From assembly GCF_036084755.1 (NCBI RefSeq), contig NZ_CP107968.1, positions 4,123,501 through 4,187,500 of the forward strand: DNA of 64,000 nt. The letters run 5' to 3'. The DNA is from Streptomyces sp. NBC_00370. Lineage in GTDB: Bacteria; Actinomycetota; Actinomycetes; Streptomycetales; Streptomycetaceae. How positions within the stretch are numbered: position 1 is the first letter of the stretch; every line of letters starts with the position of its first letter. Shown piece after piece: positions 33,820-42,706 of this stretch. Made by a program: the position numbers and the translations under genes. Under the pieces are notes generated by a model, which did no database searches, had not been told where the DNA came from, and saw only the letters and a program-made list of their open reading frames with translations.

Positions 33820-33914
33820 GGTCATGCGGTCATACGGGTCATACGGTCATGCGCGTTGTACGGTCGTGCGGTTGTGCAGGTCGTGCGGTCGTGCGGTCAT
33901 TCAGGTCGTGCGAG
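33820..33914. repeat. Degenerate tandem repeat, GGTCRTGC unit
   Basis: About eleven units of 8-9 bp close to GGTCATGC or GGTCGTGC, with variants GGTCATAC and GGTTGTGC. They fill the end of the gap between two leftward genes (stop at 33927, next start at 33668). Microsatellite-like, likely unstable in copy number; possible role in RNA structure after the phosphatase stop. Confidence 0.7.
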
Positions 33915-33926
33915 CGAACGCTCGGA

Positions 33927-35900
33927 TCAGCTGCTCAGCGCGGTGATCGTGAGCGTGGCGCGGTAGCCACCCTTGTCGACGCTGTCCGGGATCTTCAGAT
34001 CCAGGTCGGCGCCGAGCTTGGCGGTACCCCGCGGGTGACCCTGCGCGGCCGAACCGAGGCTGCGCGAGACCGACAGGCCCTTGCCGTTGTCGTCGAAGCC
34101 GGAGGCGACGGAGTCGCTCGCCTTGGCACCCGCACCGTCCTGGAGGACGCGCGGGGACCAGCCCAGGTACGAGCCGGAGAACGTCTTGGCGGCGTCCTTG
34201 AAGTCGCTCACGCTGGACGAGATCGACCAGGGCGCCAGCGAACGGCGGCTGTCCGTGACGGCGATGGGGTTGATCTTGCCGTTGGCCTGGAAGTGGTCGC
34301 CGGCCTCCTTCGCCGTACCGAGGTCCACGAGGCCGTTGTAGCCGTCGATGGTCCAGCCGAACTCACCCGGGGCAGCCTTCGGCACGTTGACCTGGAGGTC
34401 CTGGCCCGAGCCGTGGTACGGGTGCACGGTGACCTTGTCGACGGTCGAACCGACCGGCTGGCCCTCGGGGGTGTTGGTGCACGAAGATCCGTGCTCAACA
34501 GCCGAGTTGGGGGCGGCGCAGGTACCGGAGCGCAGGTTCTCGACGACGAGCTTGTCGTTGCGCACCTGGACCTTGACGTAGGTCCTGACGTGCTCCTGGT
34601 TCTGCACCGAGTTGTACCAGTAGTTCTTGATGTTCAGCGGGTCGGCGCCGTTGCCCGCACCGCTCGTACCGCTGTTGTCCGGGGCCGTGATGTCGTAGTA
34701 CTTCGAGCCCGAGGCGGAGTTGGCCGTCACGTAGACGACACCGCCGGGACCGGCGTACACATCGGCGGCGCCGGGCTTCTCGGCCGGGTTCGCCTTCTCG
34801 CCGTTCTTGATCTCGTAGCTGCGCGAGTAGCTGTGGTCGTGACCCTGGAGGACCAGGTCGACACCGAGCTTCGAGAAGGTGGTCGGGAAGTCGACGCGAC
34901 GCTTCTTGTTGTCGCTGTCCTTGGCGTGGTCGGCGGGCGAGTAGATCGAGTGGTGGTACGTGAGCACCTTCCACTTCGCCTCTGAACCATGCTGGTTGAT
35001 GACGTCCTCGACGTACTTGGTGTGCGCCGCGTCGCCGCCGCCGCCGGTGGCGGGGTCGTAGCTGTTGCTGTTCAGGTCGATGAACAGGACATCCTTGTAG
35101 ATGTACCAGTAGTCACCGCCCGAGGTGTTGGACGCCGGGTTGCCGTTCGAGTAGAACGGCGCCGAGCGGTCGGTGTTCGGGGTGTAGAGGTGCTGCTCGT
35201 ACGCCTTGCCGCCGACGTCGTGGTTACCGATGGTCGCGGCCCACGGGTACTGGCGCAGCTTGTCGGGCGCGAGGAACGCGTTCCAGTGCGCCTCGGTGTT
35301 GGCGGTCTCGACCTGGTCACCACCGGAGACGAGCAGCTCGGAGTTGGGGTTGGCCCCCAGCGCGACGTCCAGGGTGTCCTGCCAGCCGGCCTGGTCCTTG
35401 GCCGTGTCGCCGGACGAGCCGATCTGCGGGTCGCCGAAGAACAGGAAGTCGTACTCGCCCTCGAAGTCCTGCGTCTTGAAGGAGTACACCGTGGACCAGG
35501 CGCCCTCGGCACCGACCCGGTAGGAGTACTGCGTGTTCTCCTGCAGGTTGGTGATCGTGGCGTGCCGGTTGAAGCCGCCACTGGTGGCTATGTTCGCCCC
35601 GCCCGCGGCGTCGAAGGTGGCGGCGCCGGCCGGGAACTCGTTGTTGACGAGGTCGGCGGTCGGGGCGACCTGGATCTTCTGGGCGGTGTCGGACGAGGTG
35701 TACCAGGTGACGGTGCGCTGGGTCTCGTTGGCGCCCACACCGAGGATGATGCCGGTGGGTGCGGTGGGCTCCGCCGCGACGGCGGCCGATGTCAGGCCAC
35801 TGCCGAGGGCGAGGGTCAGGCCCAGAAACGCGGCGGTGGCACCTGCGGCCACACGGCGCGGCACAGGCCCCATGGCCTGCGTCGGTCTGCTGGATCTCAT
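33927..35900 (-). CDS. Secreted purple acid phosphatase-type metallophosphoesterase
   Basis: A 657-aa exported enzyme. Signal peptide to about residue 43 (SAAVAAEP). A fibronectin-like N-terminal domain (VTWYTSSDTAQKIQV, YSYRVGAEGAW) precedes the calcineurin-like domain with all metal motifs: GDPQIG, GGDQVE, GNHD, TYHHSIYS, GHDHSYSR. The C-terminal 200 residues are an added beta-rich domain. It should hydrolyse phosphate esters or phosphodiesters outside the cell. ATG 35900 begins the signal peptide and follows AAAAGGA at a long spacing. No convincing PHO box is seen upstream, unlike the gene at 13119. Confidence 0.88.
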   Translation of the reverse strand: MRSSRPTQAMGPVPRRVAAGATAAFLGLTLALGSGLTSAAVAAEPTAPTGIILGVGANETQRTVTWYTSSDTAQKIQVAPTADLVNNEFPAGAATFDAAGGANIATSGGFNRHATITNLQENTQYSYRVGAEGAWSTVYSFKTQDFEGEYDFLFFGDPQIGSSGDTAKDQAGWQDTLDVALGANPNSELLVSGGDQVETANTEAHWNAFLAPDKLRQYPWAATIGNHDVGGKAYEQHLYTPNTDRSAPFYSNGNPASNTSGGDYWYIYKDVLFIDLNSNSYDPATGGGGDAAHTKYVEDVINQHGSEAKWKVLTYHHSIYSPADHAKDSDNKKRRVDFPTTFSKLGVDLVLQGHDHSYSRSYEIKNGEKANPAEKPGAADVYAGPGGVVYVTANSASGSKYYDITAPDNSGTSGAGNGADPLNIKNYWYNSVQNQEHVRTYVKVQVRNDKLVVENLRSGTCAAPNSAVEHGSSCTNTPEGQPVGSTVDKVTVHPYHGSGQDLQVNVPKAAPGEFGWTIDGYNGLVDLGTAKEAGDHFQANGKINPIAVTDSRRSLAPWSISSSVSDFKDAAKTFSGSYLGWSPRVLQDGAGAKASDSVASGFDDNGKGLSVSRSLGSAAQGHPRGTAKLGADLDLKIPDSVDKGGYRATLTITALSS

Positions 35901-36034
35901 CAGTTTCTGTTCCTTTTGCGGACGGATCAGTGCGAAGTGTGGGGTTATCAACCTCCCATCGCTTGGTAAATCACTCGCAAACGCGACCGTTGATTCAGCT
36001 GAACATCCGGTCGCTCACCAGCGGCGGAGCATGT

Positions 36035-37252
36035 TCAGAGGCCGAAGGCGCGTTGGACGAACCAGACCATGCCCATGACGAACACACCGGCGGAGATGGC
36101 GCCGGTCGCCCACAGTCCGGCTGTCGGTGTGCGGTGCCGCAATACGGTCAGCACGGGGAACACAACGGCGATGATCGCCAACTGCACGCCCTCGATACCG
36201 ATGTTGAACACCAGCAGCGACCACAGCAGGGTCCACGAGAACGCCTGGTGGACTCCCAGCGCGCCGGCGAAGCCCAGGCCGTGGACGAGACCGAAGCAGA
36301 ACACCACCCCGAGCCTGGCCCAGCCGGCCCGGTCCAGGCTGAAGTGCCCCTCGCCCATGGCCTCCAGGTCGGTGGCATGGCCGCCGCGCCGCCAGAGCCG
36401 CCACAGGTACCACCCCGCGACCACCGCGATCGACAGCGCGATGACCGGCTCCACGATCCTGCTGGGCACATCGACGAGCCCCAGCGCGGCCAGCAGCAGT
36501 GTCACCGAGTGCGCCAGCGTGAAGCTCGTCGCGGCGAGGACGATCTCGCGCAGCCGCCGTGAGCCGGCGATCAGCGCGAGCAGGAACAGGATGTGGTCGA
36601 TCCCGCTCAGCAGGTGCTCGGCGCCGAGCCGGAAGAACTCCCAGAACCGCTCGTACCAGGCCTGGCTGATCGAGAGCGTCGGATGCGCGGCGTCGAGCGC
36701 GCCGCTGCCGGAGTGGCCGTCGACGTCGTACGTGACGATCGTCTTCGTGCCGGTGACATAGGTCTCCGAGTCGGGGAAGAGCCCGCTGCGCAGCTCGTGG
36801 TCGCTGCTGTCCTCGGGGCAGGCCCAGGCGAGGGGCAGTGTGGTGTACGGGGCGCCCTCCTCGACGCCCATCGTGAAGGCGCCGTCCTGCTTCGGTGTGC
36901 AGGCGGCGCCGTTCGATGTGACCTTGAAGCGCTGGGTGACGTACTTGACGGCGGTGGCGGCGTGCGCGTTGACGGCGGCGGCCATGCGTTCGGTGTCACG
37001 GTCGTCGAAGGCGGCGTTGCCGGTTCGGTAGAGGGGGTCGTCGTTCTCGTAATCGGCGGTGGATATGACAAAGAGGTCGTACTCCAGCTTCAGCTCCGTA
37101 CGCAGCTGACCGTCGTCACCCGCGGTGACGTGGACGTACACGACGGAGGAGAATCCGTGTGCCTGCGCCGACTGACCGATGACACCAAGGCTCAGAAAGG
37201 CGATCAGCGCCGTGACGGTGACGACAAGGGCGCGGCGGACTCGTGATGACAT
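36035..37252 (-). CDS. HupE/UreJ-like membrane protein
   Basis: A 405-aa membrane protein. Signal-like N-terminus ending near SAQAHG, then an extracytoplasmic domain of about 190 residues, then about seven membrane helices. The HupE/UreJ_2 motifs are clear: GAEHLLSGIDHILFLLALI, TSFTLAHSVTL and FGLVHGLGFAGAL, with histidines inside helices. Relatives are proposed nickel or cobalt transporters or accessory proteins; metal specificity here is not shown. ATG 37252 is chosen for AGGAG. Divergent from the lipoprotein gene at 37425. Confidence 0.85.
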   Translation of the reverse strand: MSSRVRRALVVTVTALIAFLSLGVIGQSAQAHGFSSVVYVHVTAGDDGQLRTELKLEYDLFVISTADYENDDPLYRTGNAAFDDRDTERMAAAVNAHAATAVKYVTQRFKVTSNGAACTPKQDGAFTMGVEEGAPYTTLPLAWACPEDSSDHELRSGLFPDSETYVTGTKTIVTYDVDGHSGSGALDAAHPTLSISQAWYERFWEFFRLGAEHLLSGIDHILFLLALIAGSRRLREIVLAATSFTLAHSVTLLLAALGLVDVPSRIVEPVIALSIAVVAGWYLWRLWRRGGHATDLEAMGEGHFSLDRAGWARLGVVFCFGLVHGLGFAGALGVHQAFSWTLLWSLLVFNIGIEGVQLAIIAVVFPVLTVLRHRTPTAGLWATGAISAGVFVMGMVWFVQRAFGL

Positions 37253-37424
37253 GTTGCTCCTCATGGTTGCCAGCGCACGCTCCACGGCACGGATGAACAG
37301 CAACGGACCCAACGGCGAACCCTGGAAAAACAAGCGCTCGAACGACAGCTGTGAAGGAAAAAGACAGAAAATGGGATAGCAGGATGGAGGCGCACCATCC
37401 GCCACCATTCGGAGGAAGATCGCC

Positions 37425-38102
37425 TTGCGCCCCTCGCTACGGGCCGTCGCCACGCTGGCCGTGGCCGCGGCCGCCACCCTGGTCACCGGCTGCGGCTCCG
37501 GCGACGACTGGTCGGGGCCGCACCCCGAACCCACCTCCGTCGGCACACTCGGCTCCGAGTTCGTCGACCTCGCTTCCCCGCCGGCCCCCGAGTCCACCAC
37601 CACACCGCGCCCCGGCTCCTGGGACGGGGTACGGCCGCCGGACGACTACCGCGTCGTGCTGCTGACGGCCGGCCACGACCGCCCCACCAAGGCGCTCGTG
37701 AAAGCGGTCGAGAAGTGGGCCGACGACGAGGACGTCGACATGCGGACGGTGGCCGCCGACGACCCGACCGCCCTGGTGGCCAGCGCCAGCAAGGCCCTCA
37801 CGATGGAACCCGACCTGATCATCAGCGCGGGCAACGACCTCGTCGACCCCCTCGCGATGGTCACCCCGAACCACCTGTCGCAGCAGTTCCTCGTCGTCGG
37901 CGCGGAGCTGGCCGAGCCCACCCACAACGTCACGTCGGTGGACTGGACCGGCGCCTCGTTCCGCGGCGAAGGGCTCGGCGCGTCCTCTGCGTACGACCCC
38001 GCCTCGTTCACCGCCGCGCGCTGCGCCGCCGCCGTCAGGGCCGGTGTGGCGGCCGTACTCAACAAGCTGACCGGGATCGTGATCTGGCTCGACGCCGTAT
38101 GA
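37425..38102 (+). CDS. Lipoprotein, BMP/periplasmic-binding-like
   Basis: A 225-aa lipoprotein. Signal MRPSLRAVATLAVAAAATLVTGC has a lipobox VTGC. After a Pro/Thr-rich linker, a Rossmann-like half domain (YRVVLLTAGHDRPTKALVKAV, LIISAGNDLVDPLAM) resembles basic membrane protein/sugar-binding lipoproteins but is only one lobe long. The start is TTG, chosen because GGAGGAAG lies 7 nt upstream and no other start fits the signal peptide. Ligand unknown. Confidence 0.75.
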   Translation: MRPSLRAVATLAVAAAATLVTGCGSGDDWSGPHPEPTSVGTLGSEFVDLASPPAPESTTTPRPGSWDGVRPPDDYRVVLLTAGHDRPTKALVKAVEKWADDEDVDMRTVAADDPTALVASASKALTMEPDLIISAGNDLVDPLAMVTPNHLSQQFLVVGAELAEPTHNVTSVDWTGASFRGEGLGASSAYDPASFTAARCAAAVRAGVAAVLNKLTGIVIWLDAV

Positions 38103-38176
38103 CGGCCATGTGACGTGTGACGACGCGTTCCGCGTGTGCGCACGAGTTGGACGATGGGTCGTCTTATGGTGATGTG

Positions 38177-38881
38177 ATGCGACCTGTACCCTGGTGGGCC
38201 TTGCTCTCTTCGGGGACTGCTCCCGTCCTGTTGACCGCCGGCTGGACGATCGCCGGTGCGATCCAGGGGCCCACCTACGACCCCGTCAAGAAGACGATCA
38301 GCATCCTGGCTGCCTACGGCGCCCCGGGGTACTGGGTGATGACCTCCGCCGTGCTCGGCCTCGGCACCTGCCATGTGATCACGGCGCTCGGACTGCACCC
38401 GGCCGCACCGCTCGGGCGGCTCGCGCTCGCCGCCGGCGGGGTGTGCGCGATCCTGCTGACGGTGTTTCCGGCGCCGCCCAGCGGCGGCTCGTTCCCGCAC
38501 GGGACGGTGGTCGCCGTGGGCTTCGCCCTGCTCGCCGTATGGCCGGTGCTGGCCGTCGGCCACGGCAATTGGGCGAGCATCAGCGCCTGGAGCGCGCACG
38601 GCGGCTGGGCACACTTCAGCGGCTGGGGCCGGCAGAGCGGTCTCGGCGATCACAACGGTTCGCCGCCGTGGGCGCTGCGAACCCGGGTGGCGGTCGTGGC
38701 GAGCGCGCTGATGTGGCTCAGCGGGCTGTGGTTCGTGATCACACTGCAGACGGACGGCCCCGACGGCATCGCCGAGCGGGTCCTGACCACCGCCCAGACC
38801 GTGTGGCCGCTGTTCGTCGTCTCGTCGTGCCTCTACCACCCGCACCACGAACGGCAGCCGGCCAAAACCGGGCGCTGGTAG
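38177..38881 (+). CDS. DUF998 family membrane protein
   Basis: A 234-aa protein with about six membrane helices (PWWALLSSGTAPVLLTAGW, VMTSAVLGLGTCHVITALGL, LALAAGGVCAILLTVF, TVVAVGFALLAVWPVLAV, VVASALMWLSGLWFVI, QTVWPLFVVSSCLY). The first half has the DUF998 pattern KKTISILAAYGAPGYWVMT. Function of the family is unknown. ATG 38177 starts at the first helix; the open frame before it (to 38117) lacks membrane character. A Gly/Trp/His-rich loop lies between helices 4 and 5. Confidence 0.75.
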   Translation: MRPVPWWALLSSGTAPVLLTAGWTIAGAIQGPTYDPVKKTISILAAYGAPGYWVMTSAVLGLGTCHVITALGLHPAAPLGRLALAAGGVCAILLTVFPAPPSGGSFPHGTVVAVGFALLAVWPVLAVGHGNWASISAWSAHGGWAHFSGWGRQSGLGDHNGSPPWALRTRVAVVASALMWLSGLWFVITLQTDGPDGIAERVLTTAQTVWPLFVVSSCLYHPHHERQPAKTGRW

Positions 38882-39037
38882 CCCGCGAGCGCGTGCGCAG
38901 GGGCGCCGCGCGCGCGTTGTCCCCCGTGCGAGCTACGCGCAGGTGTCCACCGCGAGGTGACGATTCCCGCTGCCCGGATCCGTAGCGTCCTGAGCGTGCC
39001 GCGGCGCTCCGCTCGCGGGTCCGGCAAGGGAGTCATC

Positions 39038-39886
39038 ATGCGGGTTGTCTGGCAGCTTGTGGCCGTCGCGGCCGTCTCTTTCCTCGGCGGGCAGGGGCTC
39101 GCCGCCGTGCAGGACAGCAACCCCTGGCTCGAACTCGCCATCGGTGCGCTGACGGCCGTGCTCGCGCTGTTCGTCTACGGCTGGGTGGTGGGCCGGACCG
39201 AGCACCGTACCGTCACCGAGGTCGAACTGAGCGGCGCGGGAGCCGCGTTCCGCCGGGGGACACTGATCGGCGTCGGGGTCTTCGGGGCCGTCGTCGCGAA
39301 CTTCGCGGCCAACGGGTACTACCACGTCGACGGCGCGGGTTCGGCGCAGGGAGCGGCGGGGCTGCTCGGCTTCATGGCCGCAGCGGCCGTCACGGAGGAA
39401 CTGCTGTTCCGCGGTGTGCTGTTCCGGATCATCGAGGAGCACACCGGCACCTGGATCTCGATGGCGCTGACCGGCGTCCTGTTCGGCGCCTACCACCTGG
39501 CCAACCCGGACGCGAGCCTGTGGGGCGCCGTCGCCATCGTCTTCGAGGCGGGCGGCATGCTCACCGCCGCGTACATCGCCACCCGCAAGCTGTGGGTGCC
39601 GATCGGTCTGCACTTCGGCTGGAACTTCGCCGCGGCCGGCATCTTCAGCACCGAGGTGTCCGGCAACGGCAGCACCCGGGGGCTGCTGGAGTCCACGACG
39701 TCGGGCCCGAAGCTCCTCACCGGTGGCGAGTTCGGCCCCGAGGGCAGTGTGTGGGCGATCCTGTTCTGCGTGCTGACGGCGGCCGTCTTCCTGCGGCTCG
39801 CCCACAAGCGCGGCACCATCGTGCCCCGCCGCCGCGCCGACCGGGTCGCGGGCCGGGCCGGCGCCGCCGTTACGCTTTCCCGGTGA
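39038..39886 (+). CDS. CPBP family intramembrane metalloprotease
   Basis: A 282-aa membrane protein of the CPBP (CAAX protease/bacteriocin-processing, ABI) family. Catalytic motifs: EELLFRGVLF (motif 1), FGAYHLANP (motif 2 His), and LHFGWNFAA (motif 3). These predict an active-site glutamate and metal-binding histidines within the membrane. Substrate unknown; family members process prenylated proteins or peptides. ATG 39038 has AAGGGAG. Its stop overlaps the GTG of the histidine kinase by 4 bp, so the protease and the two-component system are coupled. Confidence 0.88.
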   Translation: MRVVWQLVAVAAVSFLGGQGLAAVQDSNPWLELAIGALTAVLALFVYGWVVGRTEHRTVTEVELSGAGAAFRRGTLIGVGVFGAVVANFAANGYYHVDGAGSAQGAAGLLGFMAAAAVTEELLFRGVLFRIIEEHTGTWISMALTGVLFGAYHLANPDASLWGAVAIVFEAGGMLTAAYIATRKLWVPIGLHFGWNFAAAGIFSTEVSGNGSTRGLLESTTSGPKLLTGGEFGPEGSVWAILFCVLTAAVFLRLAHKRGTIVPRRRADRVAGRAGAAVTLSR

Positions 39887-41037
39887 TCGACCTTCGGCGG
39901 GTCCCGGAGCTGTGGCGCAAGGTGAGCGTCCCGGTCCGGGACCTCCCGCTCGCCCTGCTGATCCTCGGCACGTCGTTCGTACCGTCGTTCCAGAGCCACG
40001 GAACGCAGTTCGGCGGGCTGCCGAACCGCTCCTTCGACACCCTGGCGGTCGTGGCGCTCGCCGCCGAATGCCTCCCGCTCGCGCTACGCAGGCGCTGGCC
40101 CGCTGTCTCGCTCGCGCTGGTGTCGCTCGGCTTCGCCGTCGACCAACTGCGCGGCTACCACTCCCTCGCCGGTACGGCGCTGCCCGTCGCGCTGCTGAGC
40201 GCGGGGTCGCATCTGGAGCGCCATCGCCGTACCACCGTGCTCACCGCCACCGCCGCTTACCTGGCGCTTGTGGCGGGGCTGTGCCTGCTCGGCGCGACCG
40301 AGGGGCCGGCCGACTTCGTCATGTACTACCTGGCGCTGATCCTGCCGTGGCGCATCGGGATCTGGCTGCGCGACACCCGGGCGGCGGAGGCCGAGCGCCG
40401 CAGGCGCGTCGCCCAGGACACCCTCGTCGCCGAACGCACGCGTATCGCGCGGGAGTTGCACGACGTCGTGACCCATCATGTGACGGCCATGGTCGTCCAG
40501 GCCGAGGCCGCCCGGTATCTGACGGCGGCACCCGACCGCCTCGACCAGACGCTCACCGCGGTCAGCGACACCGGCCGCAGGGCCATCACCGACCTGCGCC
40601 ATCTGCTCGACCTGCTCAACCCCGACCACGGCCCGGAGACCAGGGCGCCGACGGTCGGCAGGCTCCTCACCCTCGTGGAACAGGCCCGCCGGGCCGGGCA
40701 GCCGGTGGAGTTCACCGAGGAGGGCACACCGGCGGAGTCCGTCGGCAGCGCGGGACTCGTCGCCTACCGGGTGGTGCAGGAAGCCCTGACGAACGCGCTC
40801 AAGTACGCCCACGGCATCCGCACGTCCGTCCAGGTGCGGCACAGCGAAAGAGAGATCACGGTGGAGGTCAGCACCTTCGGCAGCGGCTCCCGCGGCGCGT
40901 CCCCCGGCGGCAGCGGCCGGGGCCTCGCCGGTCTGCGGCAGCGGGTCGACGTGCTGGGCGGCGACTTCAGCGCGGGCGGGCGGACGGGCGGCGGCTTCGT
41001 CGTACGGGCCCGGATACCGGCGGGGAGCACGTCGTGA
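39883..41037 (+). CDS. Sensor histidine kinase (NarL-type, HisKA_3)
   Basis: A 384-aa kinase. N-terminal part has about five short membrane helices (PLALLILGTSFVPSF to FVMYYLALILPWRIG). A helix with AEAERRRRVAQDTLVAERTR leads to the dimerisation/phosphorylation helix RIARELHDVVTHHVTAMVVQ (His about 191), typical of the HisKA_3 subfamily. The ATPase domain has NALKYAHG and GRGLAGLRQRV. GTG 39883 overlaps the protease stop (GTGA); the stop overlaps the regulator's GTG in the same way. Signal unknown. Confidence 0.9.
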   Translation: MIDLRRVPELWRKVSVPVRDLPLALLILGTSFVPSFQSHGTQFGGLPNRSFDTLAVVALAAECLPLALRRRWPAVSLALVSLGFAVDQLRGYHSLAGTALPVALLSAGSHLERHRRTTVLTATAAYLALVAGLCLLGATEGPADFVMYYLALILPWRIGIWLRDTRAAEAERRRRVAQDTLVAERTRIARELHDVVTHHVTAMVVQAEAARYLTAAPDRLDQTLTAVSDTGRRAITDLRHLLDLLNPDHGPETRAPTVGRLLTLVEQARRAGQPVEFTEEGTPAESVGSAGLVAYRVVQEALTNALKYAHGIRTSVQVRHSEREITVEVSTFGSGSRGASPGGSGRGLAGLRQRVDVLGGDFSAGGRTGGGFVVRARIPAGSTS

Positions 41038-41708
41038 GCGGCCAGGCCACCGAGCCGATCCGGGTCCTGGTCTGCGACGACCAGATGCTGATCCGCACCG
41101 GCCTGGTGACGATCATCGACGCGCAGCCCGACCTGGAGGTGGCGGGCGAGTGCGGGGACGGCAGGACCGCCGTCGACCTGGCGTCCCGACTGCGCCCGGA
41201 CGTCGTGGTGATGGACATCCGCATGCCCGTACTCGACGGCCTGGAGGCCACCCGGCTGCTCGCGGGCGCCGGGGTCGCGGACCCCGTCAAGGTGCTCGTG
41301 GTCACCACGTTCAACCTGGACGAGTACGTGTACGAGGCGCTGCGCGCCGGGGCGAGCGGGTTCCTGCTGAAGGACGCGCCCCCGGCCCAACTGCTGCACG
41401 GCATCAGGACCGTGGCCACGGGCGCGGCGCTGCTGGACCCCGAGGTGACACGGCGGCTCGTCGGCAGGTACGCGACGCGGATCCGGCCCGCCGACACCAC
41501 GCCCGACGACAGCAACCCGCTGACCCCGCGCGAGCTGGAGGTGCTGCGGCTGATCGCGGACGGCTTCTCGAACAGCGAGATCGCCGCCGCGCTCGTGATC
41601 AGCCCGGAGACGGTGAAGACGTTCGTGTCACGCATCCTCGCCAAGCTGCAGCTGCGCGACCGCGTGCAGGCCGTGGTCTACGCGTACCGCCACGGCCTGG
41701 TGATCTGA
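41034..41708 (+). CDS. NarL/FixJ family response regulator
   Basis: A 224-aa regulator. Receiver domain: RVLVCDDQMLIRTGL, phospho-acceptor Asp in DVVVMDIRMP (about 58), TTFNLDEYVYEALRAGASGFLLKD. C-terminal LuxR HTH: LTPRELEVLRLIADGFSNSE and SPETVKTFVSRILAKL. GTG 41034 overlaps the kinase stop (GTGA), so this is its cognate partner. Targets may include the coupled CPBP protease gene, but no site was identified. Confidence 0.92.
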   Translation: MSGQATEPIRVLVCDDQMLIRTGLVTIIDAQPDLEVAGECGDGRTAVDLASRLRPDVVVMDIRMPVLDGLEATRLLAGAGVADPVKVLVVTTFNLDEYVYEALRAGASGFLLKDAPPAQLLHGIRTVATGAALLDPEVTRRLVGRYATRIRPADTTPDDSNPLTPRELEVLRLIADGFSNSEIAAALVISPETVKTFVSRILAKLQLRDRVQAVVYAYRHGLVI

Positions 41709-41739
41709 CAGCGCGGGACAGGCCCAGGCCCTCAGGCCC

Positions 41740-41919
41740 CTACGGAGCGACGTTGCGGATGAGCCAATCGTCGTCGTCGTAGCGGTCCCTCGCCGGGTCC
41801 ACGGTGCTCGCCGGGGTCTCCTCGGTGGTGTCCTCCGGACGGACCCGCTCCGGAAGCTTCCCGAACCGAGCGTGACGAGCCGCCTCGGCGGTGTCTTCAG
41901 GCTTCTCTGAGTGCGTCAT
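41740..41919 (-). CDS. 59-aa acidic hypothetical protein
   Basis: ATG 41919 lies one base after the stop of the MpaB-type gene, preceded by GAGGGG, so it is the last gene of that operon. The protein (MTHSEKPEDTAEAARHARFG to YDDDDWLIRNVAP) is acidic, Pro/Glu/Thr-rich and probably disordered. No homologue is recalled, though codon use is normal for the region. Confidence 0.68.
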   Translation of the reverse strand: MTHSEKPEDTAEAARHARFGKLPERVRPEDTTEETPASTVDPARDRYDDDDWLIRNVAP

Positions 41920-41920
41920 C

Positions 41921-42706
41921 TCAACCCCTCTCCGCCGTCATTTTACGCCTTACCTGCCCCGAACGGGCTCTGAGCGCGTACGTCACAACGGCGCGCACCG
42001 GCGCCGCGGGGCGGCGTACCCCGAGCGCCGCGCTCAGCGGGCCGTCCAGCAGGGACGCCGCCACGGCGGAGGCGAGCGGGGCCAGGGCGGCCGGCAGGCG
42101 GGCTGCCAGCAGCCCCTTGCTGGCGGAGCGCCACAGCGCCGCCCCCTCCGCGCTGGGGGCGAACCTGGCGCGCTCGAACTCGCCCATCCACCGCTCCACG
42201 TCGGCCAGCCGGCCGTCCGGGGGCTCGGGCAGCCGCAGCGCGAGCGCCAGGCTCAGATGGAAGGCGTACGCCGCTTCCCGCTCCTCGCCGGTGACCTGCC
42301 GATGGCCGTGCCGGTCGATGAAGCGCAGCGGACACACGGTGAAGCAGGCCAGCACGTAGCGCATCAGCTCGGGGGTGATGCCGGGGCGGTCGTGCACCGC
42401 CCGCAGCGCCTCGACGATCTGCCGGCCCTCGGGGCTGTCGACCCCGTGCCCGATCAGCCCGAACATGGCGGCCCCCGTCGCCTTGGCACGGGCGCGCGGC
42501 GCACTGGTCATCCGGCCCGTGCCGTGCAGCACGCGGGCGATCTCCGGTACGCCGAAGGTCCGTACGAAGCCGAGGGTCAGCCCGGTGCGGGACTCCTCCG
42601 GCATCGTCCGCAGGACGAGCCGCGCGTACGGGTCGGACGCGGCGTACGTCTGCCGCTCGCGCTTCGCGCCCGTACCCTTCGCCCCCGTACGCCTCGCGCC
42701 CGTCAT
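41921..42706 (-). CDS. MpaB-type oxygenase family protein (DUF2236-like)
   Basis: A 261-aa protein resembling the ER-bound oxygenase MpaB/DUF2236 family. Visible: SDPYARLVLRTMPEESR, IVEALRAVHDRPGITPELM with a His near residue 105, YVLACFTVCPLRFIDRHG, and a C-terminal hydrophobic stretch. Family members use a metal or haem-like centre in oxidation; whether all ligands are kept here cannot be judged by eye. ATG 42706 overlaps the stop of the membrane gene by 4 bp. Confidence 0.72.
   Translation of the reverse strand: MTGARRTGAKGTGAKRERQTYAASDPYARLVLRTMPEESRTGLTLGFVRTFGVPEIARVLHGTGRMTSAPRARAKATGAAMFGLIGHGVDSPEGRQIVEALRAVHDRPGITPELMRYVLACFTVCPLRFIDRHGHRQVTGEEREAAYAFHLSLALALRLPEPPDGRLADVERWMGEFERARFAPSAEGAALWRSASKGLLAARLPAALAPLASAVAASLLDGPLSAALGVRRPAAPVRAVVTYALRARSGQVRRKMTAERG

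Noticed and set aside
33820..33914. CRISPR array
   Set aside because: The repeats are 8-9 bp, contiguous and without spacers; no cas gene is present.
35901..36034. A PHO box upstream of the purple acid phosphatase-type gene
   Set aside because: GTTCAGCTGAA resembles one unit, but no second unit follows at 11- or 22-bp spacing; the sequence is instead a simple palindrome TTCAGCTGAA.
37293..37379. A 28-codon frame (MNSNGPNGEPW...) between the HupE-like and lipoprotein genes
   Set aside because: Poor G/C at third positions, Lys/Asn-rich, no ribosome site; more likely leader or promoter DNA.
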